DNA of 64,000 nucleotides from Actinomadura sp. NAK00032 (GCF_013364275.1 NZ_CP054932.1:6262001-6326000); one strand, 5' to 3'. Positions 25,169 through 34,229 are shown, numbered from the stretch's first letter. Made by a program: numbers and translations. Notes: generated by a model from the letters alone, not told the origin.

Positions 25169-26254
25169 TCAGGCGCGATTATCGGTGTCCTTGCTGGGCT
25201 GCACGCGCTTCGGCTCGCCGGGCATCTTGGGATAGTTCGGTGGATACGGCATGTCGCCGAGGCCGTGGTCCTTCTCGTCGCGGTCGGCGAGGTCGAGGAG
25301 GCCGTCGAGGGAGAAGGACGCGTCGTCGATGGACGCGTGCAGGTCGCCCAGCTCGGCGAACCGGGCCGGCATCGTCGCGATGGTGAAGTCGTGCGGGTCG
25401 GCGTCGGCCAGCTCGTCCCAGGTCAGCGGCGCCGAGACCGGGGCGTGCGGGGCCGGGCGCACGCTGTAGGCCGAGGCGATCGTCCGGTCGCGGGCGTTCT
25501 GGTTGAAGTCGATGAAGATCTGCTCGCCGCGCTCCTCCTTCCACCACCGAGTGGTGACCTCGGACGGGCTGCGGCGCTCGACCTCGCGGGCGAAGGCGAG
25601 CGCGGCGCGGCGGACCTCGGTGAACGTCCAGCGGGGCTCGATCCGGACGTAGATGTGCACGCCCGCCTTCCCGGACGTCTTGACATAGCCGGTGTAGCCC
25701 AGCTCGTCCAGCAGCTCGCGGGCCGGGCCGAGCGCCACCCGGACGGCGTCGGAGAAGTCGGTGCCGGGCTGCGGGTCGAGGTCGATGCGCAGCTCGTCGG
25801 GGTGGTCGACGTCGCCCTTGCGGACGGGCCACGGGTGGAACGTCAGCGTGCCGAGGTTGGCCGCCCAGGCGATCACGGCGGGCTCGGTCGGGCACACCTC
25901 GTCTGCGGAGCGCCCGCTCGGGAAGGCGATGCGCGCCGTCCGCACCCAGTCGGGCGCGCCCTTGGGGATGCGCTTCTGGTAGAAGGCGTCGGACTTGCCC
26001 GCGCCCATGCCGGCCTGGCCGCGCGCGTAGTCTTCGCGGGTGGCCATCTTGGCGCCCTCGAAGACCCCCGCCGGCCACCGCTCCAGGGTCGTCGGGCGGT
26101 CGCGGGTCGCGCGCAGGATGCCGTCGCCGACGGCCAGGTAGTACTCCACCAGCTGCCGCTTGGTGTAGCCGTGCTCCGGGAAGTAGACCTTGTCGGGATT
26201 GGTCACCTTGACGAGCCGATCCCCGACCGGGATCTCGATGAAGGGCGAGGCCAT
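25169..26254 (-). CDS. LigD-type DNA polymerase domain protein (NHEJ primase-polymerase)
   Basis: The 361-residue stand-alone archaeo-eukaryotic primase-like polymerase corresponds to the POL domain of LigD. Hallmarks are VTNPDKVYFPEHGYTKRQLVEYY at the start, RIDLDPQPG (catalytic D-x-D), KTSGKAGVHIYV, and IFIDFNQNARDRTIASAYSVR (third acidic motif). It adds nucleotides at double-strand break ends. Ku is not in the window, and a LigC-type ligase lies 10 kb away, giving a split rather than fused end-joining set. Confidence 0.9.
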   Translation of the reverse strand: MASPFIEIPVGDRLVKVTNPDKVYFPEHGYTKRQLVEYYLAVGDGILRATRDRPTTLERWPAGVFEGAKMATREDYARGQAGMGAGKSDAFYQKRIPKGAPDWVRTARIAFPSGRSADEVCPTEPAVIAWAANLGTLTFHPWPVRKGDVDHPDELRIDLDPQPGTDFSDAVRVALGPARELLDELGYTGYVKTSGKAGVHIYVRIEPRWTFTEVRRAALAFAREVERRSPSEVTTRWWKEERGEQIFIDFNQNARDRTIASAYSVRPAPHAPVSAPLTWDELADADPHDFTIATMPARFAELGDLHASIDDASFSLDGLLDLADRDEKDHGLGDMPYPPNYPKMPGEPKRVQPSKDTDNRA

Positions 26255-26319
26255 GACTGCACGTTAACCCACGTGCACGACAGTCCTCCGGAACGTCCCC
26301 GCCGGGTACCGTCGAAGGC

Positions 26320-26721
26320 ATGGAGAAGATCCGCAAGAGCGAGGACGAGTGGCGGGCCCAGCTCAGCCCCGATGAGTACCGCGTGCTGCGGGAGGCCGGC
26401 ACGGAGAAGCCCTTCACCGGCGAGTACACCGACACCAAGACGGTCGGCGTGTACCGGTGCCGCGCCTGCGGGACGGAGCTGTTCCGGTCGGAGACCAAGT
26501 TCGAGAGCCACTGCGGCTGGCCGTCGTTCTACGAGCCCGCCGAGTCCGACAAGGTCACCCTGATCGAGGACCGCACGCTCGGCATGGTCCGCACCGAGGT
26601 GCGCTGCGCGGTGTGCGACTCCCACCTCGGGCACGTCTTCCACGGTGAGGGCTACGACACCCCCACCGACGACCGCTACTGCATCAACTCGGTCTCGCTG
26701 ACCCTCGAACCCGCCGAGTAG
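26320..26721 (+). CDS. msrB: Peptide-methionine (R)-S-oxide reductase
   Basis: The 133-residue enzyme reduces the R epimer of methionine sulfoxide. The structural zinc site is formed by Cys47/Cys50 (CRAC) and Cys96/Cys99 (CAVC). The active-site region HLGHVF and the catalytic Cys121 in RYCINSVSL are intact, and Cys65 (ESHCGWPSF) can act as resolving residue. It complements msrA at 5.1 kb. The ~65-bp divergent region to the LigD-like gene should hold both promoters. Confidence 0.96.
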   Translation: MEKIRKSEDEWRAQLSPDEYRVLREAGTEKPFTGEYTDTKTVGVYRCRACGTELFRSETKFESHCGWPSFYEPAESDKVTLIEDRTLGMVRTEVRCAVCDSHLGHVFHGEGYDTPTDDRYCINSVSLTLEPAE

Positions 26722-26759
26722 CGGGCCGCTCACCCCCTCCCCCCGCACTGGGACGTCGC

Positions 26760-27314
26760 ATGGACGAGTTCGACCACTACACGACAGCCATCCTCTGCGG
26801 GGGGCCGACCCGGGTCGCGCAGGTCGCGGTGCTCCTGCTGCGCGACCAGGGGCGCATCCGGATCTTCCGCGGGACGCACCGGGTGGAGGTGCTGCTGCGC
26901 GACGGGGACGCCGACCCGGTCCAGGCGGCGGTGCTCGACGAGATCCCGGCCGCCGGGCGCCCGCTCGGCCGGGTGATCGCGGCGGTCGCCGCGTCGCCGG
27001 AGGTGGACGCCGTCGGCGAGGCCATGCGCGAGACGGGGCTGATGCGCGGCCGGCGGCGGCGCCGCCCGACCCGGCAGGGCCGGGCGCTGCGCCTGCTGCT
27101 CGCCGAGGAGCCCGTCGAGACCCCGCCGGAGCTGCTCGCCCTGCACGGCCCCGCCGGTCTCGAGGACGCCTGGATGCGGGAGGTCCTGGAGGCCGCCGAC
27201 CCGGAGCCGGTCGCGGTCGGCCGCCGCCGGCGGCGCGGCCACCGGAACCTGGAGGCCAGCGGGCTGCCCGACCGGCAGTACGACGCCGGGTTCGGCGGCG
27301 GCTCGGACTTCTAG
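26760..27314 (+). CDS. TIGR04222-like protein, unknown function
   Basis: The 184-residue protein starts MDEFDHYTTAILCGGPTRVAQVAVLLL. The LCGGPxRVA motif resembles the N-terminal part of TIGR04222 proteins, which are actinobacterial and uncharacterised. A basic RGRRRRRPTRQGR block lies mid-protein and a second GRRRRRGHR near the end. The C-terminus is Gly-rich (AGFGGGSDF). Unlike typical TIGR04222 members it has no clear membrane helix. It follows msrB by 38 bp and may be co-transcribed. Confidence 0.6.
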   Translation: MDEFDHYTTAILCGGPTRVAQVAVLLLRDQGRIRIFRGTHRVEVLLRDGDADPVQAAVLDEIPAAGRPLGRVIAAVAASPEVDAVGEAMRETGLMRGRRRRRPTRQGRALRLLLAEEPVETPPELLALHGPAGLEDAWMREVLEAADPEPVAVGRRRRRGHRNLEASGLPDRQYDAGFGGGSDF

Positions 27315-27320
27315 CGCCCA

Positions 27321-27358
27321 CCGGCCGCCGCGCCGCGCCCGCCCGCGCCTGCGGCCGG
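27321..27358. terminator. Possible hairpin between convergent genes
   Basis: The 8-bp arms CCGGCCGC / GCGGCCGG flank a 22-nt C-rich loop, between the TIGR04222-like stop and the hemQ stop. The long loop makes this weak. Confidence 0.35.
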
Positions 27359-27359
27359 A

Positions 27360-28058
27360 TCAGGCCAGGCCGGCGACCAGGTCGGCGACCTGCTTGCGGC
27401 GGCCGGTGTAGAACGGGATCTCCTCGCGGGTGTACAGCCGCGCCTTCGCGCCGCGCAGGTGGCGCATCAGGTCGACGATGCGGTGCAGCTCGTCGGCCTC
27501 GAACGCCAGCATCCACTCGTAGTCGCCGAGCGCGAACGCCGAGACCGTGTTGGCCCGGACGTCGGGGTAGTCGCGCGCCATCCTGCCGTGCTCGGCGAGC
27601 ATCGCCCGGCGCTCGTCGTCCGGCAGCAGGTACCACTCGTAGGACCGCACGAACGGGTACACGCACACGTAGTCGCGCGGCTGCTCGTCGGCGAGGAACG
27701 CGGGGATGTGGCTCTTGTTGAACTCGGCCGGGCGGTGCAGCGCCATCTGCGACCAGACCGGCTCGCTCGCGCGGCCCAGCGCCGTCCGGCGGAACCGGGT
27801 GTAGACCTCCTGTAGGTCGTCGGACGTCGGCGCGTGCCACCAGAACATGTAGTCGGCGTCCGCGCGCAGCCCGGCGACGTCGTAGGCGCCGCGGGTGGTG
27901 ACGTCCTTCTGGGCGGCCTGGTCCAGCAGGTCCTGCACCTCGGCGGCGTCCCGCTCGCCGAGCGTGCCGGGCTTCGCGACCCGGAAGACCGACCACATCG
28001 TGTAGCGGATGACGTTATTGAGTTCGCGTGCCTTCGGCTTGCCCGCCTGATCGGCCAT
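27360..28058 (-). CDS. hemQ: Coproheme decarboxylase (HemQ/ChdC)
   Basis: The 232-residue chlorite-dismutase-family protein converts coproheme to heme b, the last step of the coproporphyrin-dependent pathway of actinobacteria. Family segments are ADYMFWWHAP, FNKSHIPAFL (proximal heme His), VCVYPFVRSYEWYLL (with the catalytic Tyr region) and YEWMLAFEADELHRIVDLMRHLR. The start overlaps the upstream hemY stop by 44 bp, and GAAGGAG precedes it, so the two are coupled. Confidence 0.94.
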   Translation of the reverse strand: MADQAGKPKARELNNVIRYTMWSVFRVAKPGTLGERDAAEVQDLLDQAAQKDVTTRGAYDVAGLRADADYMFWWHAPTSDDLQEVYTRFRRTALGRASEPVWSQMALHRPAEFNKSHIPAFLADEQPRDYVCVYPFVRSYEWYLLPDDERRAMLAEHGRMARDYPDVRANTVSAFALGDYEWMLAFEADELHRIVDLMRHLRGAKARLYTREEIPFYTGRRKQVADLVAGLA

Positions 28059-29487
28059 GTTCCACTCCTTCTCGACTGCGCAGATGGTCCAGCACCCGGG
28101 TCGCCGCCGCGCGCGCCGAGGCGATGCACGCGGGGATGCCGAGCCCGTCGTAGGCGGCGCCGGCGACGGCCAGCCCCGGCGTTCCGGCGACCGCGGCCCG
28201 GACCTTGGCCACGCGGTCGGCGTGGCCCACGTTGTACTGCGGGAGGCCGCCGCCCCACCGGGTCACCCGGGTCTCGGCGGGCAGCTCGGTGACGCCGCAC
28301 GTCGCGGCGAGCTCGGCCATGGCGGCGGCGGCCAGCTCCTCGTCGGGCCGCTGGAGCGTGCGCTCCTCGCCGAGCCGCCCGATGGAGCAGCGCACCGCGA
28401 TGACGCCGGGGTCGCGGTCGCGCAGATGGGGCCATTTCACCGAGCTGAACGTCACGGCCTTGACCCCCCGGCCGCCGCGCTCGGTGTCGCTCTCCACGCC
28501 CGGGACGAGGTAGCCGCTGCCCTTCGGCAGCCGCGGGAACGCGGTGGGGCGGTAGGCCAGCGTGATGATCGCCATGCTGGCGTACTCGATGCCGGCGAGC
28601 TGCCGCGCGGCGGCGGGCACGTCCGGTTCCAGCAGCCGGGACGCGGGCGCGGCCGGGACCGCGACCACGACGGCGTCGGCGTCCAGGTACTCGGGGTCGC
28701 GGGTCGGGCCGACGGTGAGCCGCCAGCCGTCCTCGCGGCGGCGCAGCTCGCGGACGGTCGCGCCGGTGCGGACCGTCCCGCCGGCGGCGGTGATGCCGTC
28801 GGCGACGAGGTGCGGCAGGGTGCCGAGGCCGTCCGGCAGCGTGGCGAACACCGGGCCGGCGTCGGCGGGCGCGGCCTTCCGGATGCCCTGGACGGCGCTG
28901 ATCAGCGACCGGTGGCCGCGCGCGGCGGCGGCGACGGCCGGCAGCGTGGCCTCGAACGACAGCAGCTCGGCCCGGCCCGCGTACACGCCGCCGAGGAGGG
29001 GCTCGACGAGCCGGTCGACGACCTCGCGGCCGACGCGGGCGCCGATGTAGGCGGCGACGGACACGTCCCCGCCGCGCGGCGTCTCCGGCAGCACGAGGTC
29101 GAGCGGGACGCGCGCGAGCCCGGCCGGCGAGAGCACCTGCGCGGCGGCCAGCGCCCGCAGGTCGGACGGGACGCCCATGACCTGCCCGGACGGGATGCGG
29201 CGCAGCGCGCCGCGGCTGAGGATGGCCGAGGAGGCGGTGCCGGGGTTCACCAGGTCGGCGGCGCGGCCGAGGCCGCGCACGAGGTCCAGGCCCTCGGGGC
29301 GGCGGGCCAGCATCGACTCGGCGCCCTCGTCCACCGGGACGCCGGCGATCTCGCTGACGCGCAGCTTGCCGCCGATCTGAGGGGAGCCCTCGAGCACGGT
29401 CACCCGCACGCCGTCCCGGGCGAGCATCCAGGCGGCGGTGAGGCCCGCGATGCCGCCCCCGACGACAACGGCATGGGACGTGGTCAT
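28015..29487 (-). CDS. hemY: Coproporphyrinogen III oxidase / protoporphyrinogen oxidase HemY (CgoX)
   Basis: The 490-residue FAD protein has an N-terminal dinucleotide-binding motif VVVGGGIAGLTAAWML (GxGxxG form GGGIAG, residues 8-13), EGSPQIGGKLR, and a C-terminal FAD motif ending GLAVAGAAYDGLGIPACIASA. In Actinobacteria this oxidase makes coproporphyrin III ahead of ferrochelatase and HemQ. It is in one operon with hemQ. hemE lies 3.5 kb upstream on the same strand, separated by three opposite-strand genes. Confidence 0.93.
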   Translation of the reverse strand: MTTSHAVVVGGGIAGLTAAWMLARDGVRVTVLEGSPQIGGKLRVSEIAGVPVDEGAESMLARRPEGLDLVRGLGRAADLVNPGTASSAILSRGALRRIPSGQVMGVPSDLRALAAAQVLSPAGLARVPLDLVLPETPRGGDVSVAAYIGARVGREVVDRLVEPLLGGVYAGRAELLSFEATLPAVAAAARGHRSLISAVQGIRKAAPADAGPVFATLPDGLGTLPHLVADGITAAGGTVRTGATVRELRRREDGWRLTVGPTRDPEYLDADAVVVAVPAAPASRLLEPDVPAAARQLAGIEYASMAIITLAYRPTAFPRLPKGSGYLVPGVESDTERGGRGVKAVTFSSVKWPHLRDRDPGVIAVRCSIGRLGEERTLQRPDEELAAAAMAELAATCGVTELPAETRVTRWGGGLPQYNVGHADRVAKVRAAVAGTPGLAVAGAAYDGLGIPACIASARAAATRVLDHLRSREGVEHGRSGGQAEGTRTQ

Positions 29488-29617
29488 GCCTCCAGCCTTC
29501 CAGACGGTCCGCCGGATCGCGCACCGGGGCGGCCGGAGCGGCGCGTGTCACACCGGCGGTTCACGGGCCGCCACCGGCTCCCTTTTTGTCGAGAAAGTGA
29601 CAAGATCTCCAACACTC

Positions 29618-29635
29618 TGCCAGTGGATACTGGCA
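29618..29635. promoter_or_regulatory. Inverted repeat just upstream of the secreted paralogue pair
   Basis: The 6-bp arms TGCCAG / CTGGCA surround TGGATA, and the dyad ends 3 bp before the ATG at 29639. It could be an operator overlapping the promoter. It lies in a locally AT-richer stretch. Confidence 0.35.
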
Positions 29636-29638
29636 CGC

Positions 29639-30742
29639 ATGATCTCCTGGAAGGCTCCACTGGCCGGCGCCGCGGCGCTCCTGCTGGCCGCCGGGCTCAC
29701 GTCCCCGGCCGCCGCCGCGACCCGCGGCGACTTCAGACCGGTCTCCCTGCCGTTCTTCTGGCCGAACAACTACCTCTACGACGTCGACGCCGCCTCGCCC
29801 GACAGCGTCTGGATCAGCGGGCTCCAGGGCGAGGTCGTCATCCCCACGGGCCCCTTCACCAGCAAGACCATCCCCGGCAATCCGGTCGTGCGGCGCTGGA
29901 AGAACGGCGGCTGGGTCGAGTACGACCTGCAGAACCTGCCCGAGCACGCCTCGATCACCGACGTGGACGCCGTCGCCCCCGAGGACGTGTGGATCGGCGG
30001 CACCAGGCTCGGCGACGGGACGACCGGGGCGCGCGGCCCCTACCTGGGCCACTTCACCGGCTCGCGGTTCGAGGAGGTGGCCCTGCCGGCCGCGTCCAAG
30101 ACCCTGACCGTCGACGCGAGCGCGGACGGCGTCTGGGTGACCGTGGACAGCGGCGTCTACCGCCGGACGGGCGGCACGTGGACGCACGTCACCACCCTCC
30201 CGAACGTCTACCTGCGCCAGTTCACCATCCGGGCCGACGACGACATCTGGGTCCTCAGCACCCCCGGCCAGTACGACCGGACGCTTGAGGCGTACCACTG
30301 GGACGGGCAGTCCTGGACGCAGGTCCCGGTGGACCAGCCGCCCGAAGGCATCAACGGCATCACCGACATGGTGGCCGTCTCCCCCACCGAGGCCTGGGCC
30401 GTCGGCACCAGCTACCACACGTCCCCCGCCTCGCCCGTCCTGGTGCGCTGGGACGGCACCGCCTGGAGCAGCATCGCGCCGCCGCCCGGCCTCAACGCGC
30501 TCACCCGGATCGTCAAGGGCGAGGACGGCACGCTGTGGGCGCTCGGGCACAACCTCGACGAGCCCGCCAAGCCCGGCCTGATCCGCTACAGCGGCGGGAC
30601 GTGGGAGCGGGTCGCGACCACCGCCGTGCCGAACCGCAGCAACATCTACGCGACCGCCCTCGCGGTCGTCCCCGGCACCGGCGCCCTCTGGACGCTCGGG
30701 TCCGTGAACATCGGCGGCCCCGCGCTCCTCACCGACGGCTGA
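29639..30742 (+). CDS. Secreted beta-propeller-like protein, copy 1
   Basis: The 367-residue protein has a signal peptide (MISWKAPLAGAAALLLAAGLTSPAAAATRG, cleavage near residue 27). The mature part is built from repeated short units with D-V-W-I/A and WDG-x-x-W motifs (DSVWISG, EDVWIGG, DDIWVLS, EAWAVG, WDGQSWTQVP, WDGTAWSSI, GTLWALG). This suggests a beta-propeller. No enzyme motif is seen. A paralogue follows 15 bp downstream with the same first six residues and the same C-terminal block (NALTRIVKGEDGTLWALGHN). Confidence 0.75.
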   Translation: MISWKAPLAGAAALLLAAGLTSPAAAATRGDFRPVSLPFFWPNNYLYDVDAASPDSVWISGLQGEVVIPTGPFTSKTIPGNPVVRRWKNGGWVEYDLQNLPEHASITDVDAVAPEDVWIGGTRLGDGTTGARGPYLGHFTGSRFEEVALPAASKTLTVDASADGVWVTVDSGVYRRTGGTWTHVTTLPNVYLRQFTIRADDDIWVLSTPGQYDRTLEAYHWDGQSWTQVPVDQPPEGINGITDMVAVSPTEAWAVGTSYHTSPASPVLVRWDGTAWSSIAPPPGLNALTRIVKGEDGTLWALGHNLDEPAKPGLIRYSGGTWERVATTAVPNRSNIYATALAVVPGTGALWTLGSVNIGGPALLTDG

Positions 30743-30757
30743 TCGGAGGCCGACGAA

Positions 30758-31873
30758 ATGATCTCCTGGAAGGCTCCCCCGGCCGCCGCCGCGGCGCTGC
30801 TCATCGCTGCGGGGCTCACCGCGGCGGGGCTCGCGTCCCCCGCCGCGGCCGCGGCCCGCGGCGACTTCAGGACGGTGGCGCTGCCGTTCTTCTGGCCGAG
30901 CAACACCCTGTCGGACATCGCCGCGGCCTCGTCCGACAGCGTCTGGATCTCCGGCCACCAAGGCGAGTGGTACATCCCCACGGGTCCCGTCGACGGCAAG
31001 ACCATCCCGGGCAATCCGGTCGTGCGGCGCTGGCAGAACGGCGCCTGGGTCGAGTACGACCTGCCGAACCTGCGCAGCGACGGCCGTATCGAGGACGTGG
31101 ACGCGCTCGGCCCCGAGGACGTGTGGATCAACGGGACCAGGTACCTCGGCACGGGCGGGTCCGAGCCCTACATGGCGCACTTCACCGGCTCCGGCTTCAC
31201 CGAGGTGGCGCTCCCGGCGACCGCCGCGGACGGCGGCGCCGCACTGCAGGCCGACGACTCCGGGATCTGGCTCACCACCGCCGCCGACATCTACCGCTGG
31301 ACGGGCACGACCTGGGCCCACGTCGCCGCGCGGCCGGACGTGTACCAGCACGTCTCCTCCATCCGGGCGGCCGATGACATCTGGGTGCTCGGCGCCGCCA
31401 CGATCACCGAGACGGAGCTCGTGGCGAGCCACTGGGACGGGCGGACGTGGCAGCGCGTCCCGGTCCGGCAGCCGCCCGTGGAGGCCGTGACCCTCCTCGA
31501 CATGATCGCCTTGTCCCCGTCGGACGTCTGGGCCGTCGGAAGCCGCTACCAGTCCCCGGCCACACCCGTCATCCTGCACTGGGACGGCACCTCCTGGACG
31601 GACACGGCCGTTCCCCCCGGACTGGACGCGCTCACCCGGATCGTCAAGGGCGAGAACGGGACGCTGTGGGCCCTCGGCCACTCCAAGGACGAGCCCGCCA
31701 AGCCCGGCCTGATCCGCTACAGCGGCGGGACGTGGGAACGGGTCCCGACCACCGCCGTCCCGAACCGGATCGACTTCAAGGCGAGGGCACTGGCCGTCGT
31801 CCCCGGCACCGGCGCCCTGTGGACGCTCGGGACCGGGGTCATCGGCGGCCCGGTCGTGCTCACCGACGGCTGA
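30758..31873 (+). CDS. Secreted beta-propeller-like protein, copy 2
   Basis: This 371-residue tandem paralogue of the preceding gene also starts MISWKAP, and its Ala-rich signal peptide is slightly longer. Blocks such as TIPGNPVVRRW, DDIWVLG, SPSDVWAVGSRYQ, HWDGTSWTD and PAKPGLIRYSGGTWERV align throughout. GGAGG lies 9 bp before the ATG. Divergence is greatest in the central residues (~130-240), possibly a variable ligand-facing region. A hairpin terminator follows. Function unknown. Confidence 0.75.
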   Translation: MISWKAPPAAAAALLIAAGLTAAGLASPAAAAARGDFRTVALPFFWPSNTLSDIAAASSDSVWISGHQGEWYIPTGPVDGKTIPGNPVVRRWQNGAWVEYDLPNLRSDGRIEDVDALGPEDVWINGTRYLGTGGSEPYMAHFTGSGFTEVALPATAADGGAALQADDSGIWLTTAADIYRWTGTTWAHVAARPDVYQHVSSIRAADDIWVLGAATITETELVASHWDGRTWQRVPVRQPPVEAVTLLDMIALSPSDVWAVGSRYQSPATPVILHWDGTSWTDTAVPPGLDALTRIVKGENGTLWALGHSKDEPAKPGLIRYSGGTWERVPTTAVPNRIDFKARALAVVPGTGALWTLGTGVIGGPVVLTDG

Positions 31874-31883
31874 CGCCGCCCGC

Positions 31884-31920
31884 CCGATCACGGCCCGCGC
31901 GGGAGCCGGGCCGTGATCGG
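31884..31920 (+). terminator. Hairpin terminator after the paralogue pair
   Basis: Perfect 14-bp arms (CCGATCACGGCCCG and complement) with a 9-nt loop start 11 bp after the stop of copy 2. Confidence 0.8.
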
Positions 31921-31991
31921 CGTGGCCGCTTCGTGGCCCTTTCGTGATGCGGCCTCCGGAACGGTGACCCGCGTCACCTCGTCCAAAGCCC

Positions 31992-32990
31992 ATGCGGAAC
32001 GTCAGGAACGTCACATTCGCACTGGTCGTCCTGCTGCTGGCCGGGGTCCTGGCCGCATGCGGGGGCGGCGGCGACTCCGGCTCATCGGAGGCCGTGGACC
32101 GGGGCGGCGCGGCGGCGCCCGCGGCGCCGTCCCGGGCCGAGAAGGGCACCGCCGGCAACACCGGGCGCCAGGGCACGGCGAAGGGCGCGCGTGCGCCGCT
32201 GCCGACCGGGCGGGAGGTCGTCCACACGGCGCGCCTGCGGGTGCGCGCCGGCGACGTGGCGGACTCCGCCGCCAAGGCCAAGCAGATGGCGGAGTCGGCC
32301 GGCGGCTACGTCGAGCAGGAGTCGAGCTCCAGCGAGCCGCCCCGCTCGGAGATCACGCTGAAGATCCCCGCCGACCGCTACGCGGACGTGCTGAACCGGC
32401 TCGGCACGCAGCTCGGCACCCGGCTCTCGCTCTCCCAGGAGGCCGAGGACGTCACCGGCGAGGTCGCCGACGTCGACGCCCGCGTCCGGTCGGCGAAGGC
32501 CACCCTGGAGTCGTTCCGCAAGCTGCTCGGCCGCGCGAACTCCGTCGGCGAGGTCATCCAGGTCGAGCAGGAGATCGCCGAGCGCGAGGCGGACCTGGAG
32601 GCCATGCAGGCCCGGCTGAACTCGCTCAAGCACCGCACCCGGTACGCGACCGTCACGCTGACGCTGGTCACCAAGGGCACCGCGCCGAAGAAGGACGACG
32701 ACGAGCGCGGCGGGTTCGTGGGCGGCCTGCAGAACGGCTGGGACGCGTTCACCGCGTTCGTCGGCGGCCTCGCCGTCGTCCTCGGCTGGCTGCTGCCGTT
32801 CCTGCTCGCCGCCGCCGTGATCGGCGTGCCGCTGTTCCTGCTGCGGCACCGGCTCCGCGCCCGGTTCGGCGGGCTGCTCGGCGGCCGCCGCCGGCCCGTG
32901 CCGCCCCCGGCGCCCGCGCCGCAGCCGGCCCCGGAGCGGGCAGCCGCCGGCCAGGGGGCGTCGCAGCAGCCGCCGCCCCCGCCCGCCTAG
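31992..32990 (+). CDS. DUF4349 lipoprotein
   Basis: The 332-residue protein has a lipoprotein signal (LLLAGVLAACGGGG, lipid-modified Cys ~23). A linker and a DUF4349 domain follow (residues ~75-300): REVVHTARLRVRAGD, the SAGGYVEQES pattern, and a coiled-coil (residues ~160-215, VRSAKATLESFRKLL to EADLEAMQARLNSLKHRTRYATVTLTL). One transmembrane helix lies near 258-282, then a basic RHRLRARFGG stretch and a Pro-rich tail. The domain is found on bacterial surfaces and its role is not settled. Its stop shares a CTAG with the convergent hemE stop. Confidence 0.85.
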   Translation: MRNVRNVTFALVVLLLAGVLAACGGGGDSGSSEAVDRGGAAAPAAPSRAEKGTAGNTGRQGTAKGARAPLPTGREVVHTARLRVRAGDVADSAAKAKQMAESAGGYVEQESSSSEPPRSEITLKIPADRYADVLNRLGTQLGTRLSLSQEAEDVTGEVADVDARVRSAKATLESFRKLLGRANSVGEVIQVEQEIAEREADLEAMQARLNSLKHRTRYATVTLTLVTKGTAPKKDDDERGGFVGGLQNGWDAFTAFVGGLAVVLGWLLPFLLAAAVIGVPLFLLRHRLRARFGGLLGGRRRPVPPPAPAPQPAPERAAAGQGASQQPPPPPA

Positions 32991-34081
32991 CCCCGGCCGT
33001 CGCTGCTCGCCTCGTGGACGAGGTCCGCGAGGCGGGCCAGCACGTCCGGGTCGGTGGACGGCAGGACGCCGTGGCCCAGGTTGAAGATGTGGCCCTCGGC
33101 GGTGCGGCCCCGGGCCAGGACATCGCGGGCGCGGCGCTCCACGGTCTCCCACGGCGCGAACAGGATCGCCGGGTCGAGGTTGCCCTGCAGGGCCTTGCCC
33201 GGCTCGACCCGGCTGACGGCCTCGTCCAGCGGGACGCGCCAGTCGACGCCGACGACGTCGGCCCCGGCCTCGCCCATCGGGCCGAGCAGCTCGCCCGTCC
33301 CGACGCCGAAGTGGATGCGCGGCACGCCGAGCGGCTCGACCTCGGCGAAGATGCGACGGGTGTGGGGCAGCACGGACTCGCGGTAGTCCTGCGCGGCGAC
33401 CGCGCCGACCCACGAGTCGAACACCTGCACGGCGCTCGCCCCGGCCGCGACCTGCAACTTCAGGAACGCGATCGTGAGGTCGGCCAGGCGGTCCATGAGG
33501 CGCGCCCATAGCTCCGGCTCGCCGTACATCATGGCCTTGGTGCGCTCGTGGTTCTTGGACGGCCCGCCCTCGATCAGGTACGAGGCGAGCGTGAACGGCC
33601 CGCCGGCGAACCCGATCAGCGGCGTCGAGCCCAGTTCGCCGACCAGCCCCCGCACGGCCTCGGTCACGTACGGGACGTCGTCCGGCGTGAGGGGGCGCAG
33701 CCTGCCGAGGTCGTCCGCCGACCGGACCGGGTCGGCGATGACCGGCCCGACGCCCGGCTTGATGTCGAGGTCGACGCCGATCGCCTTCAGCGGCACCATG
33801 ATGTCGCTGAAGAAGATCGCCGCGTCCACCGCGTAGCGGCGCACGGGCTGCATCGTGATCTCCACGATCATGTCGGGGCGGGTGCAGGACTCCAGCATCG
33901 GCACGCCCTCGCGCACCCGCAGGTACTCCGGCAGGGAGCGGCCCGCCTGCCGCATGAACCACACGGGCGTGTGCGGCACCGGCCGCCGGCGGCAGGCCAG
34001 CAGGAAGGGGCTCTCCGCGAGGGCGCCGTCGCCGGGCGAGTGCGCGGAGTCGTCGTTCGAACGGGCAGCGTCAGCGGTCAC
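32987..34081 (-). CDS. hemE: Uroporphyrinogen III decarboxylase
   Basis: The 364-residue enzyme removes four acetate carboxyls of uroporphyrinogen III to give coproporphyrinogen III, the substrate of HemY. Signatures are PVWFMRQAGRSLPEY, CTRPDMIVEITMQPVRRY, FSDIMVPLKAIG, GFAGGPFTLASYLIEG, and FNLGHGVLPSTDPD near the C-terminus. The GTG at 34081 is chosen because the frame upstream is low-complexity. It belongs functionally with hemY and hemQ, though three opposite-strand genes intervene. Confidence 0.95.
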   Translation of the reverse strand: MTADAARSNDDSAHSPGDGALAESPFLLACRRRPVPHTPVWFMRQAGRSLPEYLRVREGVPMLESCTRPDMIVEITMQPVRRYAVDAAIFFSDIMVPLKAIGVDLDIKPGVGPVIADPVRSADDLGRLRPLTPDDVPYVTEAVRGLVGELGSTPLIGFAGGPFTLASYLIEGGPSKNHERTKAMMYGEPELWARLMDRLADLTIAFLKLQVAAGASAVQVFDSWVGAVAAQDYRESVLPHTRRIFAEVEPLGVPRIHFGVGTGELLGPMGEAGADVVGVDWRVPLDEAVSRVEPGKALQGNLDPAILFAPWETVERRARDVLARGRTAEGHIFNLGHGVLPSTDPDVLARLADLVHEASSDGRG

Positions 34082-34229
34082 GTTGCGATGGTCCCATGAA
34101 ACCCAGGTGGGAAGGCACCGGGGCGGCGCCGGGGGCGAAACGAACTTCCGGACACGCCGAGCGAAGTCCCGCATTCTGTCACCGGCGCGTGCGAACGTGA
34201 TGCGTGTCATAGCCGAGGGAGGTTCCCCC

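Noticed and set aside
26203..27996. 597-codon minus-strand frame over msrB and the TIGR04222-like gene
   Set aside because: It has no domains, is Arg/Ala-rich, and is contradicted by the intact msrB motifs on the other strand.
29590..29631. Sigma-70-type -35/-10 pair (GTGACA ... GATACT) before the secreted paralogues
   Set aside because: The spacing of over 20 bp is wrong for a normal promoter.
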